Shown here: positions 33,361 through 40,929 of the stretch, one piece after another
Layout of the letters: each line of letters begins with the position of its first letter
Numbering within the stretch: position 1 is the first letter of the stretch
NCBI GenBank assembly: GCA_019239975.1
Contig: JAFAZE010000134.1
Span: forward strand, 1 to 43,348
Direction of reading: 5' to 3'
Length of the DNA: 43,348 bases
DNA from: Streptosporangiaceae bacterium
GTDB taxonomy: Bacteria; Actinomycetota; Actinomycetes; Streptosporangiales; Streptosporangiaceae
Translations under genes and position numbers: made by a program
Notes under the pieces: model-generated
What the model was told of the DNA's origin: nothing
Seen by the model: only the letters and a program-made list of their open reading frames with translations
The model's database searches: none

Positions 33361-34563
33361 TCAGCCACCGAAAACTGCCTTGATGTCCTCGGGGTCATAG
33401 CCTGCGGCGTAGACGCACTGCGGCCGGGGCCGACGGTAGTACTCGGCCAGTTTGTCGTGCATGTCCTCCACTCGCGCGGTCAGGTACCGGCCGGTGGTGT
33501 CCAGGTGCGCGTGCCGCAAGATCGCCTGGACCTCGGCCAGCGTGAGCCGCTCGTCCCCGGCCATTCTGGTGGCCGCCGTGTGCCTCGCGTCGTGCAAAGT
33601 CCAGTTCGTGCCCAGCTTGTCGTTGGCCCGCTGCAGGATGCGGCGCATCGCCCAGTATGTCAATGGCCTCTGCTTCCCGCGCCGGGTGCGCCAGACCGGC
33701 TGGCCTGGCGCGGGAAGCCCGTCGCCAGCAAGATAGCGGCCGAGGTAACGGAAAGCGTCCGGGGAGGCCGGCACGGGCTGCCGCTCCCGGGTTCCCTTGC
33801 TGATCACGTAGACCAGCTGGCCTGACCAGTCGATGTCCTCCAGCCCGATCCCGAGCAGTTCGCCCGCCCTTGCGCCGGAGGACACGTAGAACTCCAGCAG
33901 TGCGCGATCGCGATCACAGCCCATCTCAGCGAACAGCTCCTCCCACCGGTGGTCGGGGATCGCACGCGGCGCCTGCACCGGCACCTTCTGCCGCAACCTA
34001 GCCCGGCGGACCACCGGCACCGGCTCCAGCGGCGAGCGGTGCGCCAGCGCCCGCCTGCGCTCCGCCGACACGGGGACGGGATTGATCACCGGGCCGACCC
34101 CGAAGCGGGAATGGAACGAGTAGTAACCACAGATCACAGTGAGCGCGTGGTTGATCGTCCTAGGCGCGTAGCCAGCCCGCAGCGCGGGCTTGCCGGTCTT
34201 GAGGTTCACTGAACCCGGCGGAGACGAATCCCGGGACCAGCGACGACGCTGCGGATTGGGAGCATTCCGCAGCCAGCCCACCAGCACCGCCACCTCGGCC
34301 TCGGTCGCCTTCTCCCACGGTGTCTTCAACATCCACAACAGCCGGTGCCACCGCAACAGGTCGAACGCATAACTGCGGCACGTCAGCTGGCTAGCGTCAC
34401 CCAGCGCGAGATCCCGCAAGTACCCGCTGACCGGTTCCACCTCCCGGCCGTCGGCATCCATCACGACGAACGGCAGATCCGCCGCCCGTCCAGCGACCAC
34501 CGACCCGACGGCCGGAACCGAGCAACGCCCCTCCAGCAGAGCACGGCGCACATCCTCGACCAC
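33361..34563 (-). CDS. Tyrosine recombinase IntA, inner element
   Basis: 400 residues. SAM-like core-binding domain about 60-165 (TCRSYAFDLLRWHRLLWMLK), then the catalytic domain with Arg232 (GARAGELLG), Lys256 (SKGTRERQ), His324 and Arg327 (LHDARHTAATRM), His351 (LRHAHLDTT) and Tyr360. GTG 34563 has AAGGAG at good spacing. This is the intact reference for the split intA of the main element. It sits at the right end of its element and is followed by intB; both were probably acquired as a unit. Confidence 0.92.
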   Translation of the reverse strand: MVEDVRRALLEGRCSVPAVGSVVAGRAADLPFVVMDADGREVEPVSGYLRDLALGDASQLTCRSYAFDLLRWHRLLWMLKTPWEKATEAEVAVLVGWLRNAPNPQRRRWSRDSSPPGSVNLKTGKPALRAGYAPRTINHALTVICGYYSFHSRFGVGPVINPVPVSAERRRALAHRSPLEPVPVVRRARLRQKVPVQAPRAIPDHRWEELFAEMGCDRDRALLEFYVSSGARAGELLGIGLEDIDWSGQLVYVISKGTRERQPVPASPDAFRYLGRYLAGDGLPAPGQPVWRTRRGKQRPLTYWAMRRILQRANDKLGTNWTLHDARHTAATRMAGDERLTLAEVQAILRHAHLDTTGRYLTARVEDMHDKLAEYYRRPRPQCVYAAGYDPEDIKAVFGG

Positions 34564-34596
34564 ACCAACTCCTTGATCACGACCAGCACCAGCCGA

Positions 34597-34845
34597 TCAC
34601 CAATAGGACTTAGTGCAGTTAACGAAGCGGAACCACCGCAGCAGCGCCAGCACGTACGATCGCGCGCTGCCCGCACTGCCGCCGCAGGCCCGCAGGTCCA
34701 GCAGGAACTCAGTCACCGCCGCTATCTCGGCCCCGTCAGCGCCGACAAGGCGCACCGGCAGAACCCGGTCACCCGGCGCCTCCACCACCGCCCCGACCGC
34801 CGGAACGACCAGCCGCCCGGCATCCCGCAGCCCGGATTCCCCCAT
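34597..34845 (-). pseudogene. Tyrosine recombinase IntA, N-terminal part (split gene)
   Basis: 82 codons from ATG 34845 (GAGGGG upstream). GRLVVPAVGAVVEAPGDRVL and SARSYVLALLRWFRFVN align with residues 12-75 of the intact IntA (GRCSVPAVGSVV..., SYAFDLLRWHRLL). After the Asn codon (34618-34620) the frame enters inner-element sequence (CTKSYW) and stops. The C-terminal part is at 24867-25871. It lies directly inside the junction at 35006, the expected position of the first int gene of the outer element. Confidence 0.78.
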
Positions 34846-35000
34846 CGATGTCCCCTCATACTCGCGGACCTGACGGTCACAGGGGAACACATCCAGGACC
34901 AGAGCTGTGGGACCCCTAAGCACCGCTCACGGCCCCCAAGCTGGGAAAGCAGCCACGCTCCGTGACGTCGGCTGCCCGTGGAGAGCGCCGCCGTAGTTCG

Positions 35001-35020
35001 GTCAACACGTCCCCCACCCG
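35001..35020 (-). other. Island junction attL (35011)
   Basis: CACGTC (35006-35011) joins the peptidase's GIGWG codons to island sequence reading TTGACCGAAC outward from the core on the minus strand. The 156 bp between here and the intA fragment contain no gene. A direct CACGTC-to-CACGTC fusion of the two gene halves is one G short of the frame GGG TGG GGG GAC, which suggests a one-base loss in the G-run after splitting, or a homopolymer read error. Confidence 0.65.
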
Positions 35021-35394
35021 ATACCGGCAGGGTAGATGACGGTGAGCAACACATAGAACGCCCCGGCCGCGGCCAGGCCGAGGATCGCGTGGAGGAAATG
35101 CCACCGCCCGTTCGGTATAAAAATAGCGGCGAGCCCCAGCAGGACGGCAGCGGCCGGATACGACGGCAGGGTGAGCGCGTCCGGCAGCCGCTTCTCCCGC
35201 ACGTCGATGATCGTGAGCGGCACCGCCACCGCGGCCAGGAAGCAGAAAGCGGGCAGCGCCGGGGTTGGCCCGAGGCGCAGGCCCATCGCGGCGCAGCCGG
35301 CTCCGGCCGCGGCCACGGCGGCCGCCGTCGCCCGGTCCGGCCTGACGGCCGGCAGACGGGCGCCGCGCATCCCGCGCACCGTTATCCCGCGCAC
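35002..35394 (-). pseudogene. Chromosomal prepilin peptidase, N-terminal half (split)
   Basis: 130 codons from GTG 35394 (GAGGGG upstream) with hydrophobic segments and the first catalytic Asp in LTIIDVREKRLPDAL. It ends LTVIYPAGIGWG, then TC and a stop contributed by the island. The C-terminal half (DVKLAGVLGLYFGW...) lies 20.7 kb away at 14081-14299. Unlike the island copy it lacks the CxxC cysteine domain, as is common for the aroC-linked actinobacterial gene. A membrane fragment could still be translated but lacks the second Asp. Confidence 0.87.
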
Positions 35395-35516
35395 CGTATC
35401 CCCTCAGACGTTCGCGCTGTCCGGAAGGCCCCGCGGGCAGCCGGCCGCTCGCGCGGGCCCAGGGGACCCGTGCTCGCCAGCCGGTACCGGACCGCGTTCA
35501 CAGCCTCACCCGTGTC

Positions 35517-36176
35517 TCACTCCCGTGGGGCGGCCGCGAACTCGATCCCGCGGCGGAGCCGGCCGCCAAGCCGGACGGCGATCGTGGTGGCGGCCCGGCG
35601 GGCGGCCGCCGCATCGGTGCTTCCCGGCAGGAGTTCGAGCGTGACCGCCAGGTCGGCATCGCCGCCGCCCTGGGCCAGGCTGACTCCGGCGATGGAGGGC
35701 TCCGTGGCGATGGCGGCGCTGACTTCGGCGCGGACGTCGGGGTCCAGGTGCGCGAGGGGCACCGGGTCACCGGCGGCGAGCGCGGCCAGCCTGGCGCCCG
35801 TCACCTCCAGCGGCACCGGGCCGGCCACGTCGATCACGACCGCGCAGTCATCGGCGACCGCCGCCTGCCAGACCCGTGCCGCCTCGGCCGGGATCGGGCG
35901 AGCGTCCGCATCCCACCTGCCCAGGGCGTCGAGCCCGGTGAAGGCGAGCATCGCCCGCCTGCCGTCGTTTCCGACGAGGGTGGGCAGCGCCATCTCGCTT
36001 TCCTTCTCACCGCCGCCCGGCCCGGACTCCGTCAGCATCGCGACCACCGGCACCAGCAGCCGGGCGCGGGACAGCGCGGTGAGCGCCGCGTGCTCGCTTC
36101 CCTCGCCCCGCGCGTAGGCGTCAAGCGCCGACGCGGCCGCCGGGTCCGCCGCGCCGGTATCGGGTTGCCTGGGCAC
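35517..36176 (-). CDS. SseB-family protein
   Basis: 219 residues. The first half (EHAALTALSRARLLVPVVAM, EMALPTLVGNDGRRAMLAFT, GLDALGRWDADARPIPAEAA) is the SseB N-terminal domain seen in many actinobacterial proteins, often encoded near secretion or housekeeping loci; function unassigned. The C-terminal part (LDPDVRAEVSAAIATEP...) includes a small domain predicted as alternating strands and helices. GTG start with only a weak ribosome-binding site. It reads toward the split peptidase, with a 122-bp gap. Confidence 0.75.
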   Translation of the reverse strand: MPRQPDTGAADPAAASALDAYARGEGSEHAALTALSRARLLVPVVAMLTESGPGGGEKESEMALPTLVGNDGRRAMLAFTGLDALGRWDADARPIPAEAARVWQAAVADDCAVVIDVAGPVPLEVTGARLAALAAGDPVPLAHLDPDVRAEVSAAIATEPSIAGVSLAQGGGDADLAVTLELLPGSTDAAAARRAATTIAVRLGGRLRRGIEFAAAPRE

Positions 36177-36455
36177 ACCTGGACACTACCGCGATGCCCG
36201 GTGGTCGCTCGACCGGGCGAGGGCAGGGTGACACCAGCGGGCGCGGTGACGCCTGGAGTGATAGGAGACATGGCGGCGCGGCGCACCAGGGCGGCGCACC
36301 AGGGCGGCGCGTCAGGAAGGCACTCGCAGGCACCAGATCATGGCAAGGAGTAATCACGAGTCAACTAAAAGTAATTGATGCTATGAATGCTGCTCTTTCG
36401 CTCAGCTAGCGGTGATCCGCCCGGCAGAATCAGTTGAGAGCACATTGTGGATATG

Positions 36456-36485
36456 GGAACCTCATGACCTGCAGCTACGTATAAG
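36456..36485 (+). promoter_or_regulatory. Candidate ECF-type promoter
   Basis: GGAACC (36456-36461), 16 bp, then CGTATA (36478-36483) fits the actinobacterial ECF pattern GGAAC-N16-CGT. It lies 90 bp upstream of the two-gene operon at 36573. The rest of 36177-36572 shows AT-rich stretches and only tiny open frames (for example 36269-36352, 27 codons with a weak site), none of which I would call a gene. Confidence 0.4.
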
Positions 36486-36572
36486 TCACGAGTTTCACCA
36501 GTACCACCGGTCGCGGGGGCCGAGTGCGTGTCAGGTCAGCGCGGGGACAGGGAGTACGGGAAGGAGGACGCC

Positions 36573-37007
36573 TTGGGGTCCGCGGTTCGCGAGCCCGCGC
36601 AGCCTGCGCGGATCCTTCCCGGCACGCCGATGCGCAAGGTCATCCCGCCGCGCATGGTCGGGCCTTACATGAACGGCCAGCGCGCGGTCATCGCCGGCTA
36701 CGTCCACCGGCTGCGCGACGTGCAGATCCGCGACCCGGCCGAGGCGTACGGCGCGCTCGGTCTCGGCTTCGAGGGCTCCGAGTTCACGCTGGACATGGCC
36801 GAAATCTACTTCCTGTGCTGGCAGGCCAGGGAGATCGACGGGTACGTCCCGGTGACCGACGAGCAGGGCTGGCGGGCGCGCGAGTTCTACCTCGAGCCCA
36901 TCCAGATACCCGTGGGCACGATCATCTGCAGGCTCACGTACGGCGGCGAGGAACCCATCGCCCGTTACGACGGGATCGCCTGGCGGCGCCCGGCAAGGGA
37001 GGGATGA
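36573..37007 (+). CDS. Uncharacterised actinobacterial protein
   Basis: 144 residues; no family recognised. Soluble, with RMVGPYMNGQRAVIAGYVHR, DPAEAYGALGLGFEGSEFTL, DMAEIYFLCWQAREIDGYVP and a beta-rich end (VGTIICRLTYGGEEPIARYD). TTG 36573 is chosen because AAGGAGG (36561-36567) is 5 nt upstream; GTG 36528 is in frame but lacks a site. The next gene starts 3 bp after its stop, so the two act together. Confidence 0.7.
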   Translation: MGSAVREPAQPARILPGTPMRKVIPPRMVGPYMNGQRAVIAGYVHRLRDVQIRDPAEAYGALGLGFEGSEFTLDMAEIYFLCWQAREIDGYVPVTDEQGWRAREFYLEPIQIPVGTIICRLTYGGEEPIARYDGIAWRRPAREG

Positions 37008-37010
37008 GGC

Positions 37011-38501
37011 ATGCGATACCGGCTGATGGCCTCCTACCGTGGGGCGCCGTACCAGGCGGGCGTGGGTCCCTCGGACCGTGACGTGACCCTGTTCGCCGCC
37101 ATCCCGCCCCCGGAGGAGTTCGGGTTCACGTCCGCCGCCGGCCACTGGCGCAAACAGGTCAGGCTCACGGACATCGACGCGCTGTGGGAGTCGCGCCCCG
37201 TCGGCACCTACCGGGGCGAGCCGTGCCTGGTCCTCGACGACTTTGGCGACCGGCTGCACATCGCGTACCTGGGCATGGACGAACGGCGGGCCGGGCAGCT
37301 CGGCTACTGGCAGGTGGACCGCGGCGTGTTCGAGGTCGTGGTGCCACGGCAGGAGGTCAGCGACCTGGCGGAGGAGCAGCACGAGTTCCCGCTGGCGATG
37401 TTGCTGTCCTCGCTGCCGCGCGCCCTCGACGCGGGCGAGCCGGGCCGGATGCAGCCCGAGTTCGAGATGCCGGCGCTGCCGGCGCTGCCGGCGCCCGCCC
37501 TGCCGCCCGCGCCCGCGGCTTCGGCTTCGGGTTCGGGTTCGGGTTCGGGGCGCGGGCCTAACGGGCTCTTTCCCGGGTCTTCTTCTGGGCCTCTGCCCCA
37601 GGCGCCTTCGGGGCCCTCTTCCGGCCCCATGCCTCAGGCGGCGAGCTGGGGGCCGGCCGCTCCCCTGTCGGCTCCGCCGTACGAGTCCCAGGGCGGCCCG
37701 GCGCCCTCCCCCGGTGAGTCGACGCTGCCGCAGCCATCGGTGCCGGCCGGCGCGCGTCCCCCTGGCCAGGCCGCGGCCTGGCACGGATCCCCGGCACCCC
37801 AGGAAGACGGCCCGCGGTACGACTACCCGCCGCAGAACGGCCCGGCGCAGCAGGATGGCCCGTACCAGGGGCAAAACGGCGCCGTCCAGCAGGACAGCGG
37901 GTACGGGCCCGACGCCGGGTTCGCGCAGAACGGCGGGTACGGGTCCAGCGGCGGGTACGGGTCCAGCGGCGCGTACGTGCAGAACGGCGGCTACGGGCCC
38001 GGCGGGGGCGGTTACGGGCAGAACGGCGGCTACAGGCAGAACGGGCCCCACCCGCAGCAGAACGGCTCAGCCCAGGACACCGCCCCCGGCCAGCAGAGCG
38101 CACGTGATCAGCAGAGCGCACGTGATCAGCAGAGCGGAACGCAGCCCGCTCAGCCGGCCGCCGCCACGGCACCGGCCCGGTCCAGCGTCACCGTTCGCGG
38201 CCGCCGGGCGGCGCGCAAGCCGCGCGTCGCCATGCAGTCGGTCTTCGCCGATCTCCTCGACATGGCGGGCATCCCGAGTTCCGCCTACGCGGTCGACGAG
38301 GAAGTCACCGACGCGATGTGCCTCATCAAGACGGACGGCGGCTTCGAGGTGTTCAGCTGCGCCGAGGACGCCCGGCACGAGGTGCGCTTCTTCGAGGACG
38401 AGGAAGCCGCCTACTTCTACCTTTTCGGCGTCCTGGCGGCGGAAGCCGTGCGCAACGGCCGGCTCTCGCCGACCCCGGACGGGCAGCCGGCGCGCGGCTG
38501 A
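37011..38501 (+). CDS. Uncharacterised protein with prion-like low-complexity middle
   Basis: 496 residues in three parts. Residues 1-130 form a folded domain (RYRLMASYRGAPYQAGVGPS, then VGTYRGEPCLVLDDFGDRLH). Residues about 145-395 are Pro/Ser/Gly- then Gly/Gln/Asn/Tyr-rich (QNGGYGSSGGYGSSGAYVQN) and include the repeat SARDQQ. Residues about 410-485 are a conserved domain (SVFADLLDMAGIPSSAYAVD, DGGFEVFSCAEDARHEVRFF, EAAYFYLFGVLAAEAVR). No signal or membrane segment. Not recognised as an enzyme; the disordered middle suggests a scaffold or condensate-forming protein. Coupled to the upstream gene. Confidence 0.8.
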   Translation: MRYRLMASYRGAPYQAGVGPSDRDVTLFAAIPPPEEFGFTSAAGHWRKQVRLTDIDALWESRPVGTYRGEPCLVLDDFGDRLHIAYLGMDERRAGQLGYWQVDRGVFEVVVPRQEVSDLAEEQHEFPLAMLLSSLPRALDAGEPGRMQPEFEMPALPALPAPALPPAPAASASGSGSGSGRGPNGLFPGSSSGPLPQAPSGPSSGPMPQAASWGPAAPLSAPPYESQGGPAPSPGESTLPQPSVPAGARPPGQAAAWHGSPAPQEDGPRYDYPPQNGPAQQDGPYQGQNGAVQQDSGYGPDAGFAQNGGYGSSGGYGSSGAYVQNGGYGPGGGGYGQNGGYRQNGPHPQQNGSAQDTAPGQQSARDQQSARDQQSGTQPAQPAAATAPARSSVTVRGRRAARKPRVAMQSVFADLLDMAGIPSSAYAVDEEVTDAMCLIKTDGGFEVFSCAEDARHEVRFFEDEEAAYFYLFGVLAAEAVRNGRLSPTPDGQPARG

Positions 38502-38674
38502 CACGGCGTCCCACGCTAATGCCGCTCTGCGGCGGCTCTGGGGACGGGCGCGGCTGGCCGTGGTCTCAGCCAGGCACGATTACACGGCGCAACATTTCAA
38601 AATACTTACGGCAGTTTGAGAAACGACTGAACACCCTCGCACTCACCACTTAGTTACCGCTAAGGTTTAAATCG

Positions 38675-38718
38675 CCGGCGGGGCTGACGGTCCCCCGCTC
38701 CCCAAGCAGCCCCGCCGG
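38675..38718. terminator. 12-bp perfect hairpin in 564-bp intergenic
   Basis: CCGGCGGGGCTG (38675-38686) pairs perfectly with CAGCCCCGCCGG (38707-38718) around a C-rich 20-nt loop. It is 174 bp past the operon stop at 38501, so it may be its terminator or part of a small RNA. The rest of 38502-39065 is relatively AT-rich around 38580-38680 and 38770-38850 and carries no supported gene. Confidence 0.45.
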
Positions 38719-39065
38719 CCTCATCCTGGAGCCGGGCCGCAAGATCGCGAAATCCGCAGGTAACGCGGTCATTCTGAATTCTCTTATTTCACTTCGGGAC
38801 CTTCTTTCACGTCGCTATCATTCGCCACGCATAACCGGTTAATTAGCAGTCAAGAAGTAACGCGGACGCGGCATTGGCGGCGGGAAGCCAAGCACGTGGC
38901 GGGCGCTCGCCGCGTAGCACTGTGTTGCCGCTCCCAGGCGCGGACGCGGGCCCGGCGCGACCGTCCGGGACCGGCTCTGGCCGGCGCGCCCGGGCCCGTG
39001 CGGACGGCTCTGGCAGGAGCGCCCGCTCGGCTTCGCGCATCGCCCGGGACCGGTACGTTGGCTAC

Positions 39066-39986
39066 GTGCCCGCAGGCCAGCACCCCGGTATCGAGGTTCC
39101 CGGTATCGAGGTTCCCGGTATCGCGAGCCTGGCCATCAGGGAACTGCTGCACGGACCGCGCCGCGAGGGCAGGGTGATCGCGGCCGTCAGGGGCGCCATC
39201 TTCGCGGAGTTTCCCGCGGCCGCCCGCGAGCCGCGCGTCATCACCATCTCCTCCCCGGAGGTGCTCCGGCTGCCGAATGCCATCATCGGCGCGGGACGCG
39301 CCGGAGGCGGTGACCTGGCCGGAAACTCCGGCCTCGATGACCTCCCGGGCAGCGTCGCGTGGACGGGCGGCGGCAGCATCATCGCGGGGCGGCTCACGGT
39401 GCACGTCCGCCGGTGGTGGGATCCGTCGCCCGTGTTCGGCCCGCTGTCGAGGGCACGGCTTGATCACGGCGCCGCCGTGCTCGCGAGGCTCTGCGCCCAG
39501 GCCGATCCCGGTCCCGGCCTCGCCGGGCACGACGGCCCCGGGATCCTGGCGGCCTGCTGCGCGAGCGGCGACCTGGCCGGCGCGGTCGAGCAGGCCGAAC
39601 AACTCGTGGGCCTGGGGCCGGGCATGGTCCCTGGCGGCGACGCCGTGCTGTGCGGCGTGCTTCTCGCGCTGCGCCTGCTGGGCGGCGCGATCCCGGGCGG
39701 CACCCGCGCCGTGTGGCTGGCGGGCTGGCTCAGCGCCGCGGTGACGAGTTACGCCGCGCAGCGGACGACCCCGCTGGCCGCCGCGCTACTGCACTGCGCG
39801 GCACGCGGCCAGGCGTCCGCGGAAGTTTCAGCCGTGCTGCATGGTTTCGCCGGCGAGGAGCCGGTCGAGCCGGCGGCCCGGAAGCTTCTGGCCGCGGGCA
39901 GGGGCGCGGCCGGCACGGGAACCGCCGATCTCGTGTGGGGCCTTGTGGCCGGCTGCCGCGCCGCGCAGGTGCTATCCGTATCCTGA
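39066..39986 (+). CDS. DUF2877 family protein
   Basis: 306 residues; DUF2877 members include oxamate/carbamoyl-pathway proteins such as AllH. The family motif appears as GLGPGMVPGGDAVLCGVLLA (commonly GLTPSGDD), so the second Asp is changed. Other blocks: SVAWTGGGSIIAGRLTVHVR and WLSAAVTSYAAQRTTPLAAA. The start is uncertain. GTG 39066 follows a TACGTT -10 by 6 nt (leaderless); the frame is open from 38874. Residues near the start carry the 15-bp repeat encoding PGIEV twice. It is followed after 4 bp by the epimerase gene. Confidence 0.7.
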   Translation: MPAGQHPGIEVPGIEVPGIASLAIRELLHGPRREGRVIAAVRGAIFAEFPAAAREPRVITISSPEVLRLPNAIIGAGRAGGGDLAGNSGLDDLPGSVAWTGGGSIIAGRLTVHVRRWWDPSPVFGPLSRARLDHGAAVLARLCAQADPGPGLAGHDGPGILAACCASGDLAGAVEQAEQLVGLGPGMVPGGDAVLCGVLLALRLLGGAIPGGTRAVWLAGWLSAAVTSYAAQRTTPLAAALLHCAARGQASAEVSAVLHGFAGEEPVEPAARKLLAAGRGAAGTGTADLVWGLVAGCRAAQVLSVS

Positions 39987-39990
39987 GCGC

Positions 39991-40929
39991 ATGACGGCCA
40001 CCCACGTTCCGGTCACCGGTACCCAGTACGAGATCTCGGCGGGAGACTACCGCGCTACCATCACCGAGCTCGGCGCCGGCCTCCGGGAACTGCTTCATGA
40101 CTCCAGCCCGCTCATCGCCGCGTACGACCCGGACGAGCTACCGCCGCACGGCGCGGGCCAGCTGCTCGCACCGTGGCCCAACCGCGTCGACGGTGGCCGC
40201 TACTCCTTCCGCGGCGCCGAATACCAGCTTGACCTGTCCGAGCCGCCCCGGCGAAACGCGATCCACGGACTCACCCGGTGGGCGCCATGGCCGCTCGTGA
40301 CCCGCGGCGACGACAGCGTGCTGCTTCGCAGCGTCCCGCACGGCCAGCAGGGTTACCCGTTCTGCGTGGAGGTCGACGCCGAATACCGGCTCGACGCCAC
40401 ATCCGGGCTGCACGTCACGATCACCGCACGTAACCGCGGAACCCGGCCAGCGCCATGGGGCACCGGCTCGCACCCTTACCTGAAGCTGGGCGCGCCTTCT
40501 GTCGACGAATGTGAGCTGACCTTGCCGGCCGGGAAATGGCTGCCCGTAGACGACCGCGGCATCCCGTCCGGGGCGCCGGAGGACGTGGCCGGCACCGAGT
40601 TCGACTTCCGCAAGCCGCGCGCCATCGGCGCCACCCGGCTGGACCACGCCTTCACCGGCCTCGACCGCGACGACGCGGGCCGCGCCTGGGTACACTGCGC
40701 GTCGAACGGCACCCGGACCGGGCTGTGGGCGGACGCGGGCTACCGGTGGCTGCAGGTGTTCACCAGCGACCCGCTCGAACCCGAGTTCCGCCGCCGGGTG
40801 CTGGCCGTCGAGCCGATGACCTGCCCGCCGAACGCCTTCGTCACGGGCACCGACCTGGTCGTGCTGGAGCCGGGCGACAGCGTGACGCAGAGGTGGGGAA
40901 TCAGGATTTTTCAGCCGAACGAGCGGTAG
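39991..40929 (+). CDS. Aldose 1-epimerase family protein
   Basis: 312 residues of the galactose mutarotase-like fold, interconverting alpha and beta sugar anomers. Catalytic residues: His in GTGSHPYLKLG (general acid) and Glu in LAVEPMTCPPNAF (general base); substrate Arg in LLAPWPNRVDGGRYSFRG. The ATG lies 4 bp after the DUF2877 stop, so the two share a transcript. The frame upstream to 39841 is a shadow. Its last 29 bp overlap the 3' end of the convergent nucleotidyltransferase gene. Confidence 0.9.
   Translation: MTATHVPVTGTQYEISAGDYRATITELGAGLRELLHDSSPLIAAYDPDELPPHGAGQLLAPWPNRVDGGRYSFRGAEYQLDLSEPPRRNAIHGLTRWAPWPLVTRGDDSVLLRSVPHGQQGYPFCVEVDAEYRLDATSGLHVTITARNRGTRPAPWGTGSHPYLKLGAPSVDECELTLPAGKWLPVDDRGIPSGAPEDVAGTEFDFRKPRAIGATRLDHAFTGLDRDDAGRAWVHCASNGTRTGLWADAGYRWLQVFTSDPLEPEFRRRVLAVEPMTCPPNAFVTGTDLVVLEPGDSVTQRWGIRIFQPNER

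Larger units (their letters stand above)
25875..34617. mobile_element. Inner element inserted in intA
   Basis: 8.7-kb segment separating the two halves of the main element's intA. The flanks read TGCAGGTT (25867-25874) and TGCAGTT (34614-34620), an imperfect direct repeat. The end sequences would place inverted AGTGCAG and CTGCACT side by side in the circular form. It carries its own intact intA/intB at the right end and a regulator-enzyme cassette. It has no prepilin peptidase, consistent with a different target. Boundaries are inferred from the coding break, not from a second strain. Confidence 0.6.
14300..35005. mobile_element. Composite integrative island in the prepilin peptidase gene
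   Basis: 20.7 kb bounded by CACGTC junctions and splitting the prepilin peptidase gene. It holds intact or broken pairs of tyrosine recombinases (intA/intB), an element-borne prepilin peptidase, another peptidase 3' fragment fused to an attR-like sequence at 16903, and regulator-plus-cargo modules. I infer three layers: an outer remnant (14300-16902), a main element (16903-35005) and an inner element (25875-34617). No relaxase, replication or conjugation genes are visible, so it is a genomic island or mobilisable element rather than a complete ICE. Confidence 0.8.

Noticed and set aside
14300..35005. Conjugative element or prophage
   Set aside because: No relaxase, TraB/FtsK-like, coupling, replication or phage structural genes are present in the island.
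36269..36352. 27-codon frame with a weak AGGAG site
   Set aside because: Built from an internal GGCGGCGCACCAG repeat, with no conservation signal visible; too weak to call a gene.
36531..38051. 506-codon open frame on the minus strand
   Set aside because: It is antisense to the two-gene operon, is Arg/Pro/Gly-rich with no recognisable domain, and arises from third-position GC bias.
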